Of a DNA stretch of 64,000 nt, positions 17,979 to 26,484 are shown piece after piece. Location: positions 29,320 to 93,319 of the forward strand of contig CAXYYJ010000014.1 in assembly GCA_964293475.1 (NCBI GenBank), read 5' to 3'. The notes below the pieces were generated by a model. The model worked only from the letters and a program-made list of their open reading frames with translations, did not search any database and had not been told where the DNA came from. Source of the DNA: UBA12170 sp964293475. GTDB taxonomy: Bacteria > Bacteroidota > Bacteroidia > Bacteroidales > UBA12170. Made by a program: the position numbers and the translations under genes. Within the stretch, counting starts at the first letter, position 1. Every line of letters begins with the position of its first letter.

Positions 17979-19493
17979 TTACCTGCGACCACCGCCGCCG
18001 CTGCCTGAGCGGGAAGAACCACCGGAGCTTCCTCCGCTGCTTCCGCCACTGCTTCTTGTGCTTCCGCCACCACTGTTAGTTGGCGACGAGTAGCTGCTGC
18101 GGCTTGGTGAAGAGTAAGAACGAGTGCTGCTTCCGGAGCCAGAGCTGTTGGTAGTTCTTGATGGTGTTGAATAGTTGGTGCCAGTTGATTGGTTGTTTCT
18201 GCTGTTGGTTGGTGGCGAATATGTTCTGGTGTTTTGACCAGAGCTTTCTCTGTTGGTATTGGGTCTTTGGTAAGTAGAGCGGCCTTGTGCACGGTCATTA
18301 TCTTTCCTTGTTCCCGAAGTTCCGGTTGTAGTTGTTGTTCTGTTTTCGCCTTGTGGACGGGTATATTTTTCAGATTTTCCGCGTTCGGTATCCTGATATT
18401 TGCGGTAGCTATAGTTGGAGCGGTTGGCATCGGTGGTTCCGGTTCTCGAAGCACCCATGCGCGATGAGCTGCTTGCATCGGCCTCGCGGCGGGTGTTAGT
18501 CCTATCCTGATTTACTTGTCCGGTGCGGTCGGCTCTGCCCTGAGCGTTTACAGTATTTTGGCTGCGGGAATTGGCGGTTTGAGAAGCTCCACTGAAGTAG
18601 CCATTTCTGTCGCTATTAAAATCGCGGTTGGAACGGCCTTGTGTTCTGCTTGCCATATTTTCTCTTGAATTCTGATCGGTTTTATAACTATTTCCAGCTA
18701 CAGATGATCTGTTTTGGGTGCTTCTGTTGGAGCCATAGGAGTTGTAACCATGATTTCTGTTGCCATAATAATGGCTGTTCACGTCGCAGGGATTATAATG
18801 CCCCCAGTTGCTGCCATCGTAATAGCCATTCCAGTAACCGTTGTTGTAACCGGCCCAGTATCCGCCACCATAATATCCACCCCAGTAACCGCCCCAATAG
18901 TTAGGGTAGCCCCAGTAATTGTAGCTATAATATGGTGAATACCAGGGAGAACCCCAGTAAAAGCCTGAATGAACTGGATAGTAGTAGGAATAGTTATAAT
19001 AAGGATATGCATAATCATAACCTATATAAATGGTTGTTCCCCAGCTCACAGGATTATAATCGTAAAAATATCTGTTGGTATAATAACTATCATAATAGCC
19101 CACTCCGTCCATAGGTTCATGGAATCGTTTTATTCTGGAGGCGTAGGCGTAGTCGTAATAATCGTCGCTAACGAACGAAGTTTCGTAATAGGGTTCGCCC
19201 TCGAGTTGCACAATCTGATCCTGATAAACAGGTTCAGAGTACATGGCTTGCTGTTGCGAGTAATCATTGGGGTTCGATTTGATTACTGTTTCGCTGGCCT
19301 GACTATAGGATTCTTGGGCATCTTGAGATACATTGGCATTGGATTGTGCTTGGGAATTTTGATTTACCACCTTTGCTTTTGGTGTGCCAAAAGAATAAAC
19401 ATCGTCTTGAGCATCTGCCGATTGAAAGGATGAAGCACATGAAGTGAGCGACAAAACTGTTGCTACACTCAGAATTCTAACCAGGGTTTTCAT
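17979..19493 (-). CDS. predicted lipoprotein, Tyr/Trp/Gly-rich centre and Ser/Gly/Arg-rich tail
   Basis: This is a 504-residue low-complexity exported protein. MKTLVRILSVATVLSLTSCAS carries a lipobox (LTSC), so it is probably a lipoprotein. The ATG at 19493 is preceded by GGAGGTGA at good spacing and is preferred to the ATG at 19505. Residues ~100-245 are extremely rich in Tyr, Trp, Gly and Asn (for example YWGGYWGGYYGGGYWAGYNN). Residues ~250-400 are rich in Asn, Arg, Ser and Gln. The last ~70 residues are Ser/Gly repeats ending GSGGGGRR. This architecture suggests an intrinsically disordered, possibly surface-exposed or self-associating protein. A longest-frame artefact is unlikely given the ribosome binding site and signal sequence. 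Function is unknown. Confidence 0.75.
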   Translation of the reverse strand: MKTLVRILSVATVLSLTSCASSFQSADAQDDVYSFGTPKAKVVNQNSQAQSNANVSQDAQESYSQASETVIKSNPNDYSQQQAMYSEPVYQDQIVQLEGEPYYETSFVSDDYYDYAYASRIKRFHEPMDGVGYYDSYYTNRYFYDYNPVSWGTTIYIGYDYAYPYYNYSYYYPVHSGFYWGSPWYSPYYSYNYWGYPNYWGGYWGGYYGGGYWAGYNNGYWNGYYDGSNWGHYNPCDVNSHYYGNRNHGYNSYGSNRSTQNRSSVAGNSYKTDQNSRENMASRTQGRSNRDFNSDRNGYFSGASQTANSRSQNTVNAQGRADRTGQVNQDRTNTRREADASSSSRMGASRTGTTDANRSNYSYRKYQDTERGKSEKYTRPQGENRTTTTTGTSGTRKDNDRAQGRSTYQRPNTNRESSGQNTRTYSPPTNSRNNQSTGTNYSTPSRTTNSSGSGSSTRSYSSPSRSSYSSPTNSGGGSTRSSGGSSGGSSGGSSRSGSGGGGRR

Positions 19494-19561
19494 ATTCACC
19501 TCCATTTAACTTGTTTAATAATTATTTGCCGACATTGAAATTATGTTGTTGTATAATTTTC

Positions 19562-19569
19562 TAATTTTG
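19562..19569 (+). promoter_or_regulatory. TAnnTTTG promoter element (proS)
   Basis: TAATTTTG, a perfect TAnnTTTG box, lies 41 bases before the proS ATG. Confidence 0.5.
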
Positions 19570-19610
19570 TCGGCGATCATTAAAAAGCAAATACTATACC
19601 ACAAATCAAA

Positions 19611-21077
19611 ATGGCTAAAAATTTTTCAACAAGAGAAGAAAATTATTCGCAATGGTACAACGACATTGTGAAACATGCCCAGTTGGCCGAGAATTCATCG
19701 GTTAGGGGATCCATGGTTATCAAACCTTATGGCTATGCCATCTGGGAAACTATGCAGAAGGAGTTGGACCGGATGTTTAAAGAAACAGGTCACGAAAATG
19801 CTTATTTCCCGCTGTTTATCCCCAAATCCTTCTTTAGCAAAGAAGCTTCTCACGTGGAAGGTTTTGCCAAAGAATGTGCCGTTGTAACTCATTATCGGTT
19901 GAAAAATAGCCCCGAAGGTATCATTGTTGATCCCGATGCAAAATTAGATGAGGAGCTCATTGTGCGTCCTACATCCGAAACCATAATCTGGGATACCTAT
20001 AAAAGATGGATTCAATCGTACCGCGATTTGCCCATTCTTATAAATCAGTGGGCCAATGTGGTTCGCTGGGAGATGAGAACCCGATTGTTTTTACGTACCG
20101 CTGAGTTCTTGTGGCAGGAAGGTCACACGGCCCATGCCACTGAAGCTGAAGCCATTGCCGAGGCAAAGCAAATGCTCGAAGTTTATGCAACATTTGCCGA
20201 AGAATGGATGGCCATTCCTGTGTTAAAAGGAACAAAATCGCCCAACGAACGTTTCGCAGGCGCATTGGAGACCTATTGTATCGAAGCCATGATGCAGGAT
20301 GGTAAAGCGCTGCAGGCGGGCACATCACACTTTTTAGGTCAAAATTTCGCCAAAGCTTTCGATGTGAAGTTTCTCAGCAAAGAAAACAAACTGGAATACG
20401 TTTGGGCTACCAGCTGGGGTGTTTCTACAAGATTGATTGGGGCTCTTATTATGACCCACAGCGACGATAATGGTCTTGTGCTTCCTCCAAAACTTGCTCC
20501 TATTCAGGTGGTTATAGTTCCTATTTACCGCAAGGAAGAAGAACTGGCGGCCATTTCGGAGAAAGTTAAAGCCATAGTGAAACAGCTCAGAAGCAAAGGC
20601 ATCAGCATGAAGTATGACGATAGCGATACCCAGAAACCAGGATTCAAATTTGCCGAGTACGAGTACAAAGGAGTTCCGGTCCGTTTAGCCATTGGTCCAC
20701 GCGATTTGGAAAATGGCACCGTAGAAGTAGCACGCCGCGATACTCTTACCAAAGAGGTGGTAGCTATGGAAGGAATCGAAAACCACATAGAATCACTGTT
20801 GGAGCAAATCCAGATAAATCTCTATACCAGAGCTGAAAAATACCGCAACGAAAACTCCCGAAAAGTTGACACCTGGGAAGAATTCAATGTGGAAATAGAA
20901 AAAGGCGGATTTTTATATGCCCATTGGGATGGAACTCCAGAGACTGAGCAAAGCATTAAAGACGAAACCAAAGCCACCATCAGAGCCATACCTTTAGATG
21001 CGGAGATGGAAGACGGGAAATGCATTTATTCCGGGAAGCCTTCGAAATACAGAGTGGTTTTTGCCCGTTCATATTAG
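19611..21077 (+). CDS. proS: proline--tRNA ligase, short archaeal/eukaryote-like type
   Basis: This cytoplasmic class II synthetase charges tRNA-Pro with proline. At 488 residues it is the short form without the editing insertion found in E. coli ProS. Class II motif 2 and its surroundings are seen in RPTSETIIWDTYKRW, NQWANVVRWEMRTRLFLRTAEFLWQEGHTAHA. HFLGQNFAKAFDVKF and the SWGVSTRLIGALIMTHSDD block (motif 3) follow. After these come the anticodon-binding domain (PPKLAPIQVVIVPI) and a C-terminal domain ending in YSGKPSKYRVVFARSY. The N-terminal MAKNFSTREENYSQWYNDIV is typical of this subtype. It is a single gene with its own promoter. Confidence 0.96.
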   Translation: MAKNFSTREENYSQWYNDIVKHAQLAENSSVRGSMVIKPYGYAIWETMQKELDRMFKETGHENAYFPLFIPKSFFSKEASHVEGFAKECAVVTHYRLKNSPEGIIVDPDAKLDEELIVRPTSETIIWDTYKRWIQSYRDLPILINQWANVVRWEMRTRLFLRTAEFLWQEGHTAHATEAEAIAEAKQMLEVYATFAEEWMAIPVLKGTKSPNERFAGALETYCIEAMMQDGKALQAGTSHFLGQNFAKAFDVKFLSKENKLEYVWATSWGVSTRLIGALIMTHSDDNGLVLPPKLAPIQVVIVPIYRKEEELAAISEKVKAIVKQLRSKGISMKYDDSDTQKPGFKFAEYEYKGVPVRLAIGPRDLENGTVEVARRDTLTKEVVAMEGIENHIESLLEQIQINLYTRAEKYRNENSRKVDTWEEFNVEIEKGGFLYAHWDGTPETEQSIKDETKATIRAIPLDAEMEDGKCIYSGKPSKYRVVFARSY

Positions 21078-21211
21078 CAGAAGCCTGAGCAATGAGGCTC
21101 AGAAACAGCATTTTCAGAAGCTTGTTTCAGCCAGTATTGCCCAATTGCGGTGTGGTGTCGGCGAATAAAATAAAATGCAAAAAATGACTTGGCAAAATGA
21201 TAATTTATTTA

Positions 21212-21219
21212 TACTTTTG
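21212..21219 (+). promoter_or_regulatory. promoter of yceD-rpmF (TTG ... TAnnTTTG)
   Basis: TACTTTTG is a perfect -7 box. An upstream TTG at 21189-21191 lies 20 bases before it, matching the -33 element spacing known for Bacteroidota. The yceD ATG is 26 bases downstream. Confidence 0.6.
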
Positions 21220-21245
21220 CAGCCCGAATTTTCAAAGAGAATCCA

Positions 21246-21776
21246 ATGAATGTATTGAAGGATTATAATATTTCCTATACAGGATTGAAAAATGGCGACC
21301 ATTCGTTCGATTTCTTTGTTGATGATAAGTTCTTTATTTCATTTGAAAATACCCGAATCGTTCACAGTCGCATTCAATTGAATATTGAATTGCTAAAGCA
21401 GGAGAATATGCTGCAATTTCAATTCTTTTTCGATGGCGAAGTTGATGTGGAATGTGATCGCTGTCTGGAACTTATTACTCATCCTGTTGAATTTGAAGAA
21501 CTGCTCATTGTAAAATTTGGGCCGGAAACCATTGAAGAAGGAGAGAACATACTTATTCTGGACGAAAAAGAGCATCAGGTGGAGTTGGCCCAATATATTT
21601 ACGAATTTGTAAGTTTGAGCCTGCCCATGCGATTCACCCATCCCGATTTGGAGAATGGTGAGCCTGGCTGCGAATTAGAGTATTTTGATAATGAAACCCA
21701 TGATGAAATTGCTCCATCCGACGATGAAATTGATCCACGATGGGAAGCACTAAAAAAATTGAAAAAAGATAAATAA
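21246..21776 (+). CDS. yceD: YceD/DUF177 family protein
   Basis: This 176-residue protein belongs to the YceD family, linked to 23S rRNA accumulation and nearly always encoded directly before ribosomal protein L32. The conserved core is DGEVDVECDRCLELITHPVEFEELLIVKFG, with the CDRC pair typical of this family. It is followed by YIYEFVSLSLPMRFTHPD, the conserved interaction strand. The tail is acidic (NETHDEIAPSDDEIDPRWEALKKLKK). The L32 gene follows 20 bases later, so they are cotranscribed from the promoter at 21212. Confidence 0.92.
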   Translation: MNVLKDYNISYTGLKNGDHSFDFFVDDKFFISFENTRIVHSRIQLNIELLKQENMLQFQFFFDGEVDVECDRCLELITHPVEFEELLIVKFGPETIEEGENILILDEKEHQVELAQYIYEFVSLSLPMRFTHPDLENGEPGCELEYFDNETHDEIAPSDDEIDPRWEALKKLKKDK

Positions 21777-21796
21777 AAAGATAAAAAACAAGGAAA

Positions 21797-21982
21797 ATGG
21801 CACATCCTAAGCATAAGATTTCGAATACCAGAAGGGATAAAAGAAGAACCCACTACAAAGCTACAGCTCCACAGCTGGCTATTTGTCCAACCACAGGCGA
21901 AGCTCATATTTATCACAGAGCTTACTATGTTGATGGCGACTTGTATTATAAAGGCAAACTTATAGTTCCTAAAAAGGCTTAA
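21797..21982 (+). CDS. rpmF: 50S ribosomal protein L32
   Basis: This is a 61-residue basic protein of the large ribosomal subunit. It has the family start MAHPKHKISNTRRDKRRTHYK, followed by LAICPTTGEAHIYHRAY and DGDLYYKGK. Only one Cys remains at the site of the zinc-ribbon knuckles found in some L32 proteins (C-type forms), so this is a zinc-free form. It is the second gene of the yceD operon and ends with a terminator at 22017-22045. Confidence 0.97.
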   Translation: MAHPKHKISNTRRDKRRTHYKATAPQLAICPTTGEAHIYHRAYYVDGDLYYKGKLIVPKKA

Positions 21983-22016
21983 TTTCACCTTAATAGGCGA
22001 TTTTAAAAGATATTAA

Positions 22017-22045
22017 CCTCGAAAACGTAAGTTTTCGGGGTTTTT
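22017..22045 (+). terminator. rho-independent terminator after rpmF
   Basis: CCTCGAAAAC (22017-22026) pairs with GTTTTCGGGG (22031-22040; two G-T pairs) around a GTAA loop and is followed by TTTTT. Confidence 0.85.
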
Positions 22046-22108
22046 GTGGTTATTTTAGCCACCTGTGCTGCTGGTATTATTTTCTAAAATCGCTGCTATT
22101 CAAAATAA

Positions 22109-22834
22109 ATGACTACAGAAAAAACCCTTGGTATTGTATTGAAAACTACTAAATACTCCGAAAGTAGTATCATTGTCAAGGTTTTTACCCAGGCTTTCGG
22201 TATGCGTGGTTATATAATTCCCGGGGTTCGGAAAAAGAACGCCAAAAATCCCTATAATCTGTTTCAACCCCTGAGCCTTTTGGATATGGTGGTCTACGAG
22301 AAACCTGGCCGCGATTTGCATCATGTGAAAGAGCTCAAACTGGCCCATGTTTTTCAAACAATTCCCTACGATATTAAGAAATCTTCGATGGTGGTGTTTC
22401 TCAACGAGCTCATCTATCAGTCCATCAGGGAGATTGAAAAAAACGAATCCATGTTCGGGTTTATTTACCATTCGCTGCTTTATCTCGACGAAATGAAGGA
22501 ACAGTACCAGAATTTTCATCTGTGGTTTATGCTTCACTATACGCGTTATCTGGGTTTTGAAGCTACCATGAATCTTGCCCCGGCTCAGGAAATTTTCGAT
22601 TTGATGGAAGGCAAATTTTCTTCCCTTTCACTTCCTGATGAAATCAGTATACAACCACCACTGAGTCAGATATTTAAGGAACTGAATTTAAGCGATAATT
22701 TTGGGGTTTCTGTGATGATGACCAGACTGCAGCGGCGCCAATTGCTCTATAAAATTCAGCAATACTACCAGTTTCATTTGCCTGGTTTCGACGACCTAAA
22801 ATCGCTGCCTGTGATGATAGAAGTTTTGGATTAG
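22109..22834 (+). CDS. recO: DNA repair protein RecO
   Basis: RecO works with RecR (and RecF) to load RecA onto SSB-coated single-stranded DNA. The protein has 241 residues, the usual length. The N-terminal OB-fold is seen in KTLGIVLKTTKYSESSIIVKVFTQAFGMRGYIIPGVRK, the diagnostic start of the family. The rest is helical (PLSLLDMVVYEKPGRDLHHVKEL, FLNELIYQSIREIEKNESMFGFIYHSLLYLDE). The zinc-finger cysteines present in many RecO proteins are absent, as is common in this phylum. Its stop lies 1 base before the stop of the convergent DUF454 gene. Confidence 0.94.
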   Translation: MTTEKTLGIVLKTTKYSESSIIVKVFTQAFGMRGYIIPGVRKKNAKNPYNLFQPLSLLDMVVYEKPGRDLHHVKELKLAHVFQTIPYDIKKSSMVVFLNELIYQSIREIEKNESMFGFIYHSLLYLDEMKEQYQNFHLWFMLHYTRYLGFEATMNLAPAQEIFDLMEGKFSSLSLPDEISIQPPLSQIFKELNLSDNFGVSVMMTRLQRRQLLYKIQQYYQFHLPGFDDLKSLPVMIEVLD

Positions 22835-22835
22835 T

Positions 22836-23261
22836 CTATTTTCTTTTGCTTTCTTCCGTTTTATCAGCTGATGCTTCATTTTTGGGATTTCTTTTTACCG
22901 TGGGAACCCAAAAACCCATGACCAAAGTACCAACAATACCCACTAAAATTACTCCAATTTTAATGGAATCCGACTCAAGAAAGCAGGTTACTGATAAAAT
23001 AAGCATGAACCACATAATGGAAATTGCAGATATTTTTTGGCGGAGTGACATCCCTTTAGCTTCTTTATAATCAACAATATAGCTCCCGATAATGGGATGG
23101 GAAACAAGCCATCTGTAAAGTCTTTCGGAGCTTTTGAGATAGAGAGCGGCGGCCAGCAAAAGGAAAGGAGTGGTAGGAAGTCCAGGGATAAAAATACCCA
23201 GCACACCCAGACCTAAAGCCAGAGTTCCGAGCAAAATGAAGAGTATTTTCCTAAGTGTCAT
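22836..23261 (-). CDS. YbaN/DUF454 family inner-membrane protein
   Basis: This is a 141-residue small membrane protein. It contains the DUF454 hallmark LGLGVLGIFIPGLPTTPFLLLAAALYLKSSERLYRWLVSHPIIGSYI, in which the GxPTTPF loop and the R-x-x-x-W-L segment are highly conserved. Two further hydrophobic stretches follow (IMWFMLILSVTCFL, IGVILVGIVGTLVMGFWV), giving about four membrane segments and a charged C-terminus. The biochemical role of the family is unknown. It is convergent with recO with a single base between stops. Confidence 0.9.
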   Translation of the reverse strand: MTLRKILFILLGTLALGLGVLGIFIPGLPTTPFLLLAAALYLKSSERLYRWLVSHPIIGSYIVDYKEAKGMSLRQKISAISIMWFMLILSVTCFLESDSIKIGVILVGIVGTLVMGFWVPTVKRNPKNEASADKTEESKRK

Positions 23262-23354
23262 AAAGAGAGCATCATTAAATTATAGATTTCCTTTTTGGCA
23301 AAAGTGAATTGAATAAAAATAAAGCGGGGGCTGAAAAAAAATCTTCACAGACTT

Positions 23355-24647
23355 TTAGGTTTTGCGTTTTTGTTTTTTTGCTGCGGGGAAAAGCACATTG
23401 TTCAAGATGAGTCTATAGCCCGACGAGTTGGGATGGAGTCCCAAATCGGTGGCAGGATCACCCACCATGTGACGGTAGTCTTCGGGGTCGTGGCCTCCAT
23501 AAAAAGTCCAGGTTCCCTCGCCAAATTCCCCATGAATATAACGCGTTTCTCCCAATGCTTTGTTTTCTCCCAAAACGAGTACATTGGGCTTCAATGTGTT
23601 CTTATTGAAGGCGGTGGTTTGTCCCATAAACCCCCTTACCACCATTTCGTGGTTTTGGCAAAGCATGGTGGGCACAGGGTCCCATTTGGCAGAGAATTCG
23701 AAGAGGGTGAACAGATCGTTTTTTTGTTCCACTCCGCGTTTTATAGGATCAACATCAATGTTGGATATTTCATACTCTTGTGGATTCATGCTGATTTTAA
23801 AATTGGTGAAGGCCAGGCAATTGTCGAAATTGAGTTTTTGCTGTGCCTGTGGATCAGCTGGGTCGCCATCGAACATATATTCGCAAATATCAACTCCTTC
23901 TGCGGCTAAAGCTACATCGAAGCTATCGGGAGCAGAACACATGGAAAACATATAGCCACCCCCCAAAACAAAATCTCTTATTTTTTTTGCCACAGAAAGT
24001 TTAAGCTGCGAAACTTTTGTAAATCCCAGTGATTGAGCCGTTAGTTCAGCTTCTTTTTGATTTTCGATATACCAGGCAGCATTTCGGTAGCGGGCCCAAA
24101 ATTTACCATACTGACCGGTGAAATCCTCATGATGCAAATGGAGCCAGTCGTAGTTGAGCAATTTTTCGCTCAGTACTTCTTCGTCATAAATTACATCGTA
24201 AGGAATTTCGGCGTAGGAGAGGGCCAGCGTCACAGCATCGTCCCAGGGCTGTTTATTTTTTGGCGAATAAACAGCAATTTTGGGGGCTTTATGCAACTTC
24301 ACAGCATCCATATTCATGTCGGGAGCAGCAATATCTGTCAGAATTGAGGCTGCTTGTGCATCTGCAATTACCTGATAACTTACGCCTCTTATATTACATT
24401 CATCTTCAAAAACAGAGTTGTGAGGAAATAAAAAGCTACCGCCCCTATAATTCAACAACCAATCGATGGTCACATTCTTCGATATAACCCAATAGGCTAT
24501 CCCATAGGATTTTAGGTGATTGGTTTGGGTTTCGTCCATGGGTATCAATATATAGGCACCCTGAGCCGAGCGACTTACGAACAGCAAAAAAAGAATCCCA
24601 ATTACTGCAAGTCTGGTTTTGTATTTAAAATTGTGGATATTGGTCAT
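23355..24647 (-). CDS. periplasmic protein of the Bacteroidota family labelled 'asparagine synthetase B'
   Basis: This is a 430-residue exported protein. A hydrophobic segment (residues ~13-29, LAVIGILFLLFVSRSAQ) precedes the conserved AYILIPMDETQTNHLKSYGIAYWVI. Later come KIAVYSPKNKQPWDDAVTLALSYAEIPYDVIYDEEVL, LHLHHEDFTGQYGKFW and VLGGGYMFSMCSAPDSFD. The last resembles the nucleophile-elbow region of class I glutamine-amidotransferase-like folds. Databases often call this family asparagine synthetase B, but I see no AsnB synthetase domain or N-terminal Cys2, so that name is probably a misannotation. Its 5' end overlaps the dnaB stop by 23 bases, which suggests translational coupling. Real function is unknown. 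Confidence 0.7.
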   Translation of the reverse strand: MTNIHNFKYKTRLAVIGILFLLFVSRSAQGAYILIPMDETQTNHLKSYGIAYWVISKNVTIDWLLNYRGGSFLFPHNSVFEDECNIRGVSYQVIADAQAASILTDIAAPDMNMDAVKLHKAPKIAVYSPKNKQPWDDAVTLALSYAEIPYDVIYDEEVLSEKLLNYDWLHLHHEDFTGQYGKFWARYRNAAWYIENQKEAELTAQSLGFTKVSQLKLSVAKKIRDFVLGGGYMFSMCSAPDSFDVALAAEGVDICEYMFDGDPADPQAQQKLNFDNCLAFTNFKISMNPQEYEISNIDVDPIKRGVEQKNDLFTLFEFSAKWDPVPTMLCQNHEMVVRGFMGQTTAFNKNTLKPNVLVLGENKALGETRYIHGEFGEGTWTFYGGHDPEDYRHMVGDPATDLGLHPNSSGYRLILNNVLFPAAKKQKRKT

Positions 24648-26199
24648 TGGTAAGTGGTTGTTCTGTGAAAGATGGATCGTCGGGTATATCGTCCATTTTG
24701 CTTTTTACCCGCTTTGTATTTCCCGTGGATTCGAAATCATCGTTGGGATTCATGGAACCATAAGATTTAATTTCGAAGGAATTCAAATCTGTAAATTTGA
24801 TAAATTGGCCCACAAACCTTAGATAAACAGAATCCAGAGAACCATTACGGTGTTTTGCAATGATGATTTCGCCTTTTCCTTTGGTGTCGACATTGTTATC
24901 GTCTTCGGTAATTCCGTAATATTCAGGGCGATAAATAAACAGAACAATATCGGCATCCTGTTCAATGGCACCCGATTCGCGAAGGTCGGAAAGTTGTGGC
25001 TTTTTCAACCCGCCGCGGGTTTCAACCGAGCGGTTGAGCTGCGAGAGCACCAAAACCGGTACATTGAGCTCTTTGGCCAAAGCTTTAAGTGAGCGTGAAA
25101 TAGAACTGATTTCCTGTTCACGGTTTCCGGTGTTATCACCGGCACGCATAAGCTGAATATAGTCGATAACAATCAATTGAATATGATGCTGTTCCTTGAG
25201 TCGGCGGCATTTGGCCCGAAGTTCGAAAATGGAAAGAGCAGGAGTATCGTCGATAAAGATAGCGGCGTCTTCGAGGGCTTTAATTTTTGTGTTGAGTTGT
25301 TTCCATTCGTCTTCGCGCAGTTCTCCTTTTTTGAGTTTTTCTCCGCTTATTTCAGTTTCAGAGGCAATGAGACGAGTTGCCAGCTGAACCGACGACATCT
25401 CCAGAGAGAAGAAAGCCACCGGAGAGCCTGCAATGGCAGCATTGCGGGTGAGAGAGAGTGCGAAGGCTGTTTTTCCCATACCAGGACGCGCAGCAATAAC
25501 CACCAAATCCGATTTTTGCCAACCCGCTGTAAGCCTGTCGAGTTCTGTAAATCCCGAAGGCACCCCGCGAAGTTTTCCCTCGGAGTTTTTGGCTTTTTCA
25601 ATTTCTTTAATGGCTTCGAGAACCAGAGTTTTCATGTCGAGCGATTCGCGGCGGAAATTGTTCTCGCTGATGTCGAAAAGCCCTTGTTCTGCTCTGTCCA
25701 ACAGGTTGAAAACGTCGGTTGAATCTTCGAAAGCATCCTTAATGGTGGAAGACGAAACACGAATCAATTCCCGTAAAATGTATTTTTGAGCAAGAATGCG
25801 GGTATGAAATTCAATATTTGCTGTGGAACCCACCCGATTTGTCAGCTGCGAAATGTAGAATGGGCCACCCACTTCTTCCAATTGTCCAATAACTTTGAGT
25901 TTATTGGTAACAGTCAAAATATCAATGGGTTCGGTATCGGCAAAAAGAATGCTGATGGCTTTAAAAATTTTCTGATGGGCTTCTTTGTAAAATATTTCAG
26001 GTTTTAAAATGTCGATTACAGAGGTAAGGGCATCTCTTTCCAAAAGAAGAGCTCCCAAAACAGCTTCCTCCAAATCGAGGGCCTGTGGAGGTATTCTACC
26101 CAAATCGAATGGACTTGGGGCTGTTTTATTTTTTCGCGGAGAGCCCAAATCGGTTTGAGTCAATCCATTGTTTTTATTTTGATAATTCTGATCTTCCAT
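24625..26199 (-). CDS. dnaB: replicative DNA helicase DnaB
   Basis: DnaB is the hexameric 5'-3' helicase of the replication fork. It has 524 residues, somewhat longer than E. coli DnaB because of an N-terminal linker and a C-terminal tail. The N-terminal domain starts at PQALDLEEAVLGALLLERDAL (~38-58). The RecA-type core has Walker A ARPGMGKTAFAL (237-248), then VAFFSLEMSSVQLATRLIAS, Walker B LIVIDYIQLM, and the DnaB signature LSQLNRSVETR...PQLSDLRESGAIEQDADIVLFI. No intein is present. Its promoter is only a few bases upstream of the ATG, which suggests an almost leaderless transcript. Confidence 0.97.
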   Translation of the reverse strand: MEDQNYQNKNNGLTQTDLGSPRKNKTAPSPFDLGRIPPQALDLEEAVLGALLLERDALTSVIDILKPEIFYKEAHQKIFKAISILFADTEPIDILTVTNKLKVIGQLEEVGGPFYISQLTNRVGSTANIEFHTRILAQKYILRELIRVSSSTIKDAFEDSTDVFNLLDRAEQGLFDISENNFRRESLDMKTLVLEAIKEIEKAKNSEGKLRGVPSGFTELDRLTAGWQKSDLVVIAARPGMGKTAFALSLTRNAAIAGSPVAFFSLEMSSVQLATRLIASETEISGEKLKKGELREDEWKQLNTKIKALEDAAIFIDDTPALSIFELRAKCRRLKEQHHIQLIVIDYIQLMRAGDNTGNREQEISSISRSLKALAKELNVPVLVLSQLNRSVETRGGLKKPQLSDLRESGAIEQDADIVLFIYRPEYYGITEDDNNVDTKGKGEIIIAKHRNGSLDSVYLRFVGQFIKFTDLNSFEIKSYGSMNPNDDFESTGNTKRVKSKMDDIPDDPSFTEQPLTNDQYPQF

Positions 26200-26204
26200 A
26201 GGTG

Positions 26205-26212
26205 CAAAAATA
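26205..26212 (-). promoter_or_regulatory. TAnnTTTG promoter element directly before dnaB
   Basis: On the minus strand this is TATTTTTG. Only five bases separate its G from the dnaB ATG (26199), so transcription should start at or very near the initiation codon. Confidence 0.55.
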
Positions 26213-26278
26213 CGGGATATCCAATTTTAAAAACTTGACTACTTTGGAATTTTATAAACATTGGACAAGTTTTCGGAG

Positions 26279-26316
26279 AAAAAAAGTCAGAGAATTGTTT
26301 CCAATCCCCTGACTTT
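26279..26316 (-). terminator. rho-independent terminator after the MacAB-like operon
   Basis: AAAGTCAG (26283-26290) pairs with CTGACTTT (26309-26316), with inner pairing ATTG/CAAT around TTTC. On the minus strand the stem is followed by a run of T. It lies downstream of the export operon (ending 26485) and upstream of dnaB. Confidence 0.7.
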
Positions 26317-26484
26317 CAAAAATCCAAAAATAAATTAATCCTGTATTAAATCCTATGAAATATCCATACAAGAATCTTTACACAAACAGGGATTGTTTAA
26401 CATGGATATTCCATCTGACAGTTAAAAATAAAATTGTAAACAGATGAAATTATTTCGTGTTTTGTTTGTTTAAAATTCTGTAAA

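Noticed and set aside
17979..19000. Repetitive-looking DNA that might be a CRISPR or satellite array
   Set aside because: The repetition comes from low-complexity Gly/Ser/Tyr codons in a reading frame. There are no constant repeats separated by unique spacers.
21085..21102. CTGAGC-6-GCTCAG hairpin after proS
   Set aside because: The stem is only 6 bp and no T-run follows, so I do not call it a terminator.
23370..23909. 179-codon open frame antisense to the periplasmic protein gene
   Set aside because: It is the shadow of a real gene. Its sequence shows no domain and relies on the codon bias of the opposite strand.
25177..25722. 181-codon open frame antisense to dnaB
   Set aside because: DnaB motifs are clear on the minus strand, and the antisense product is low-complexity and unlike any known family.
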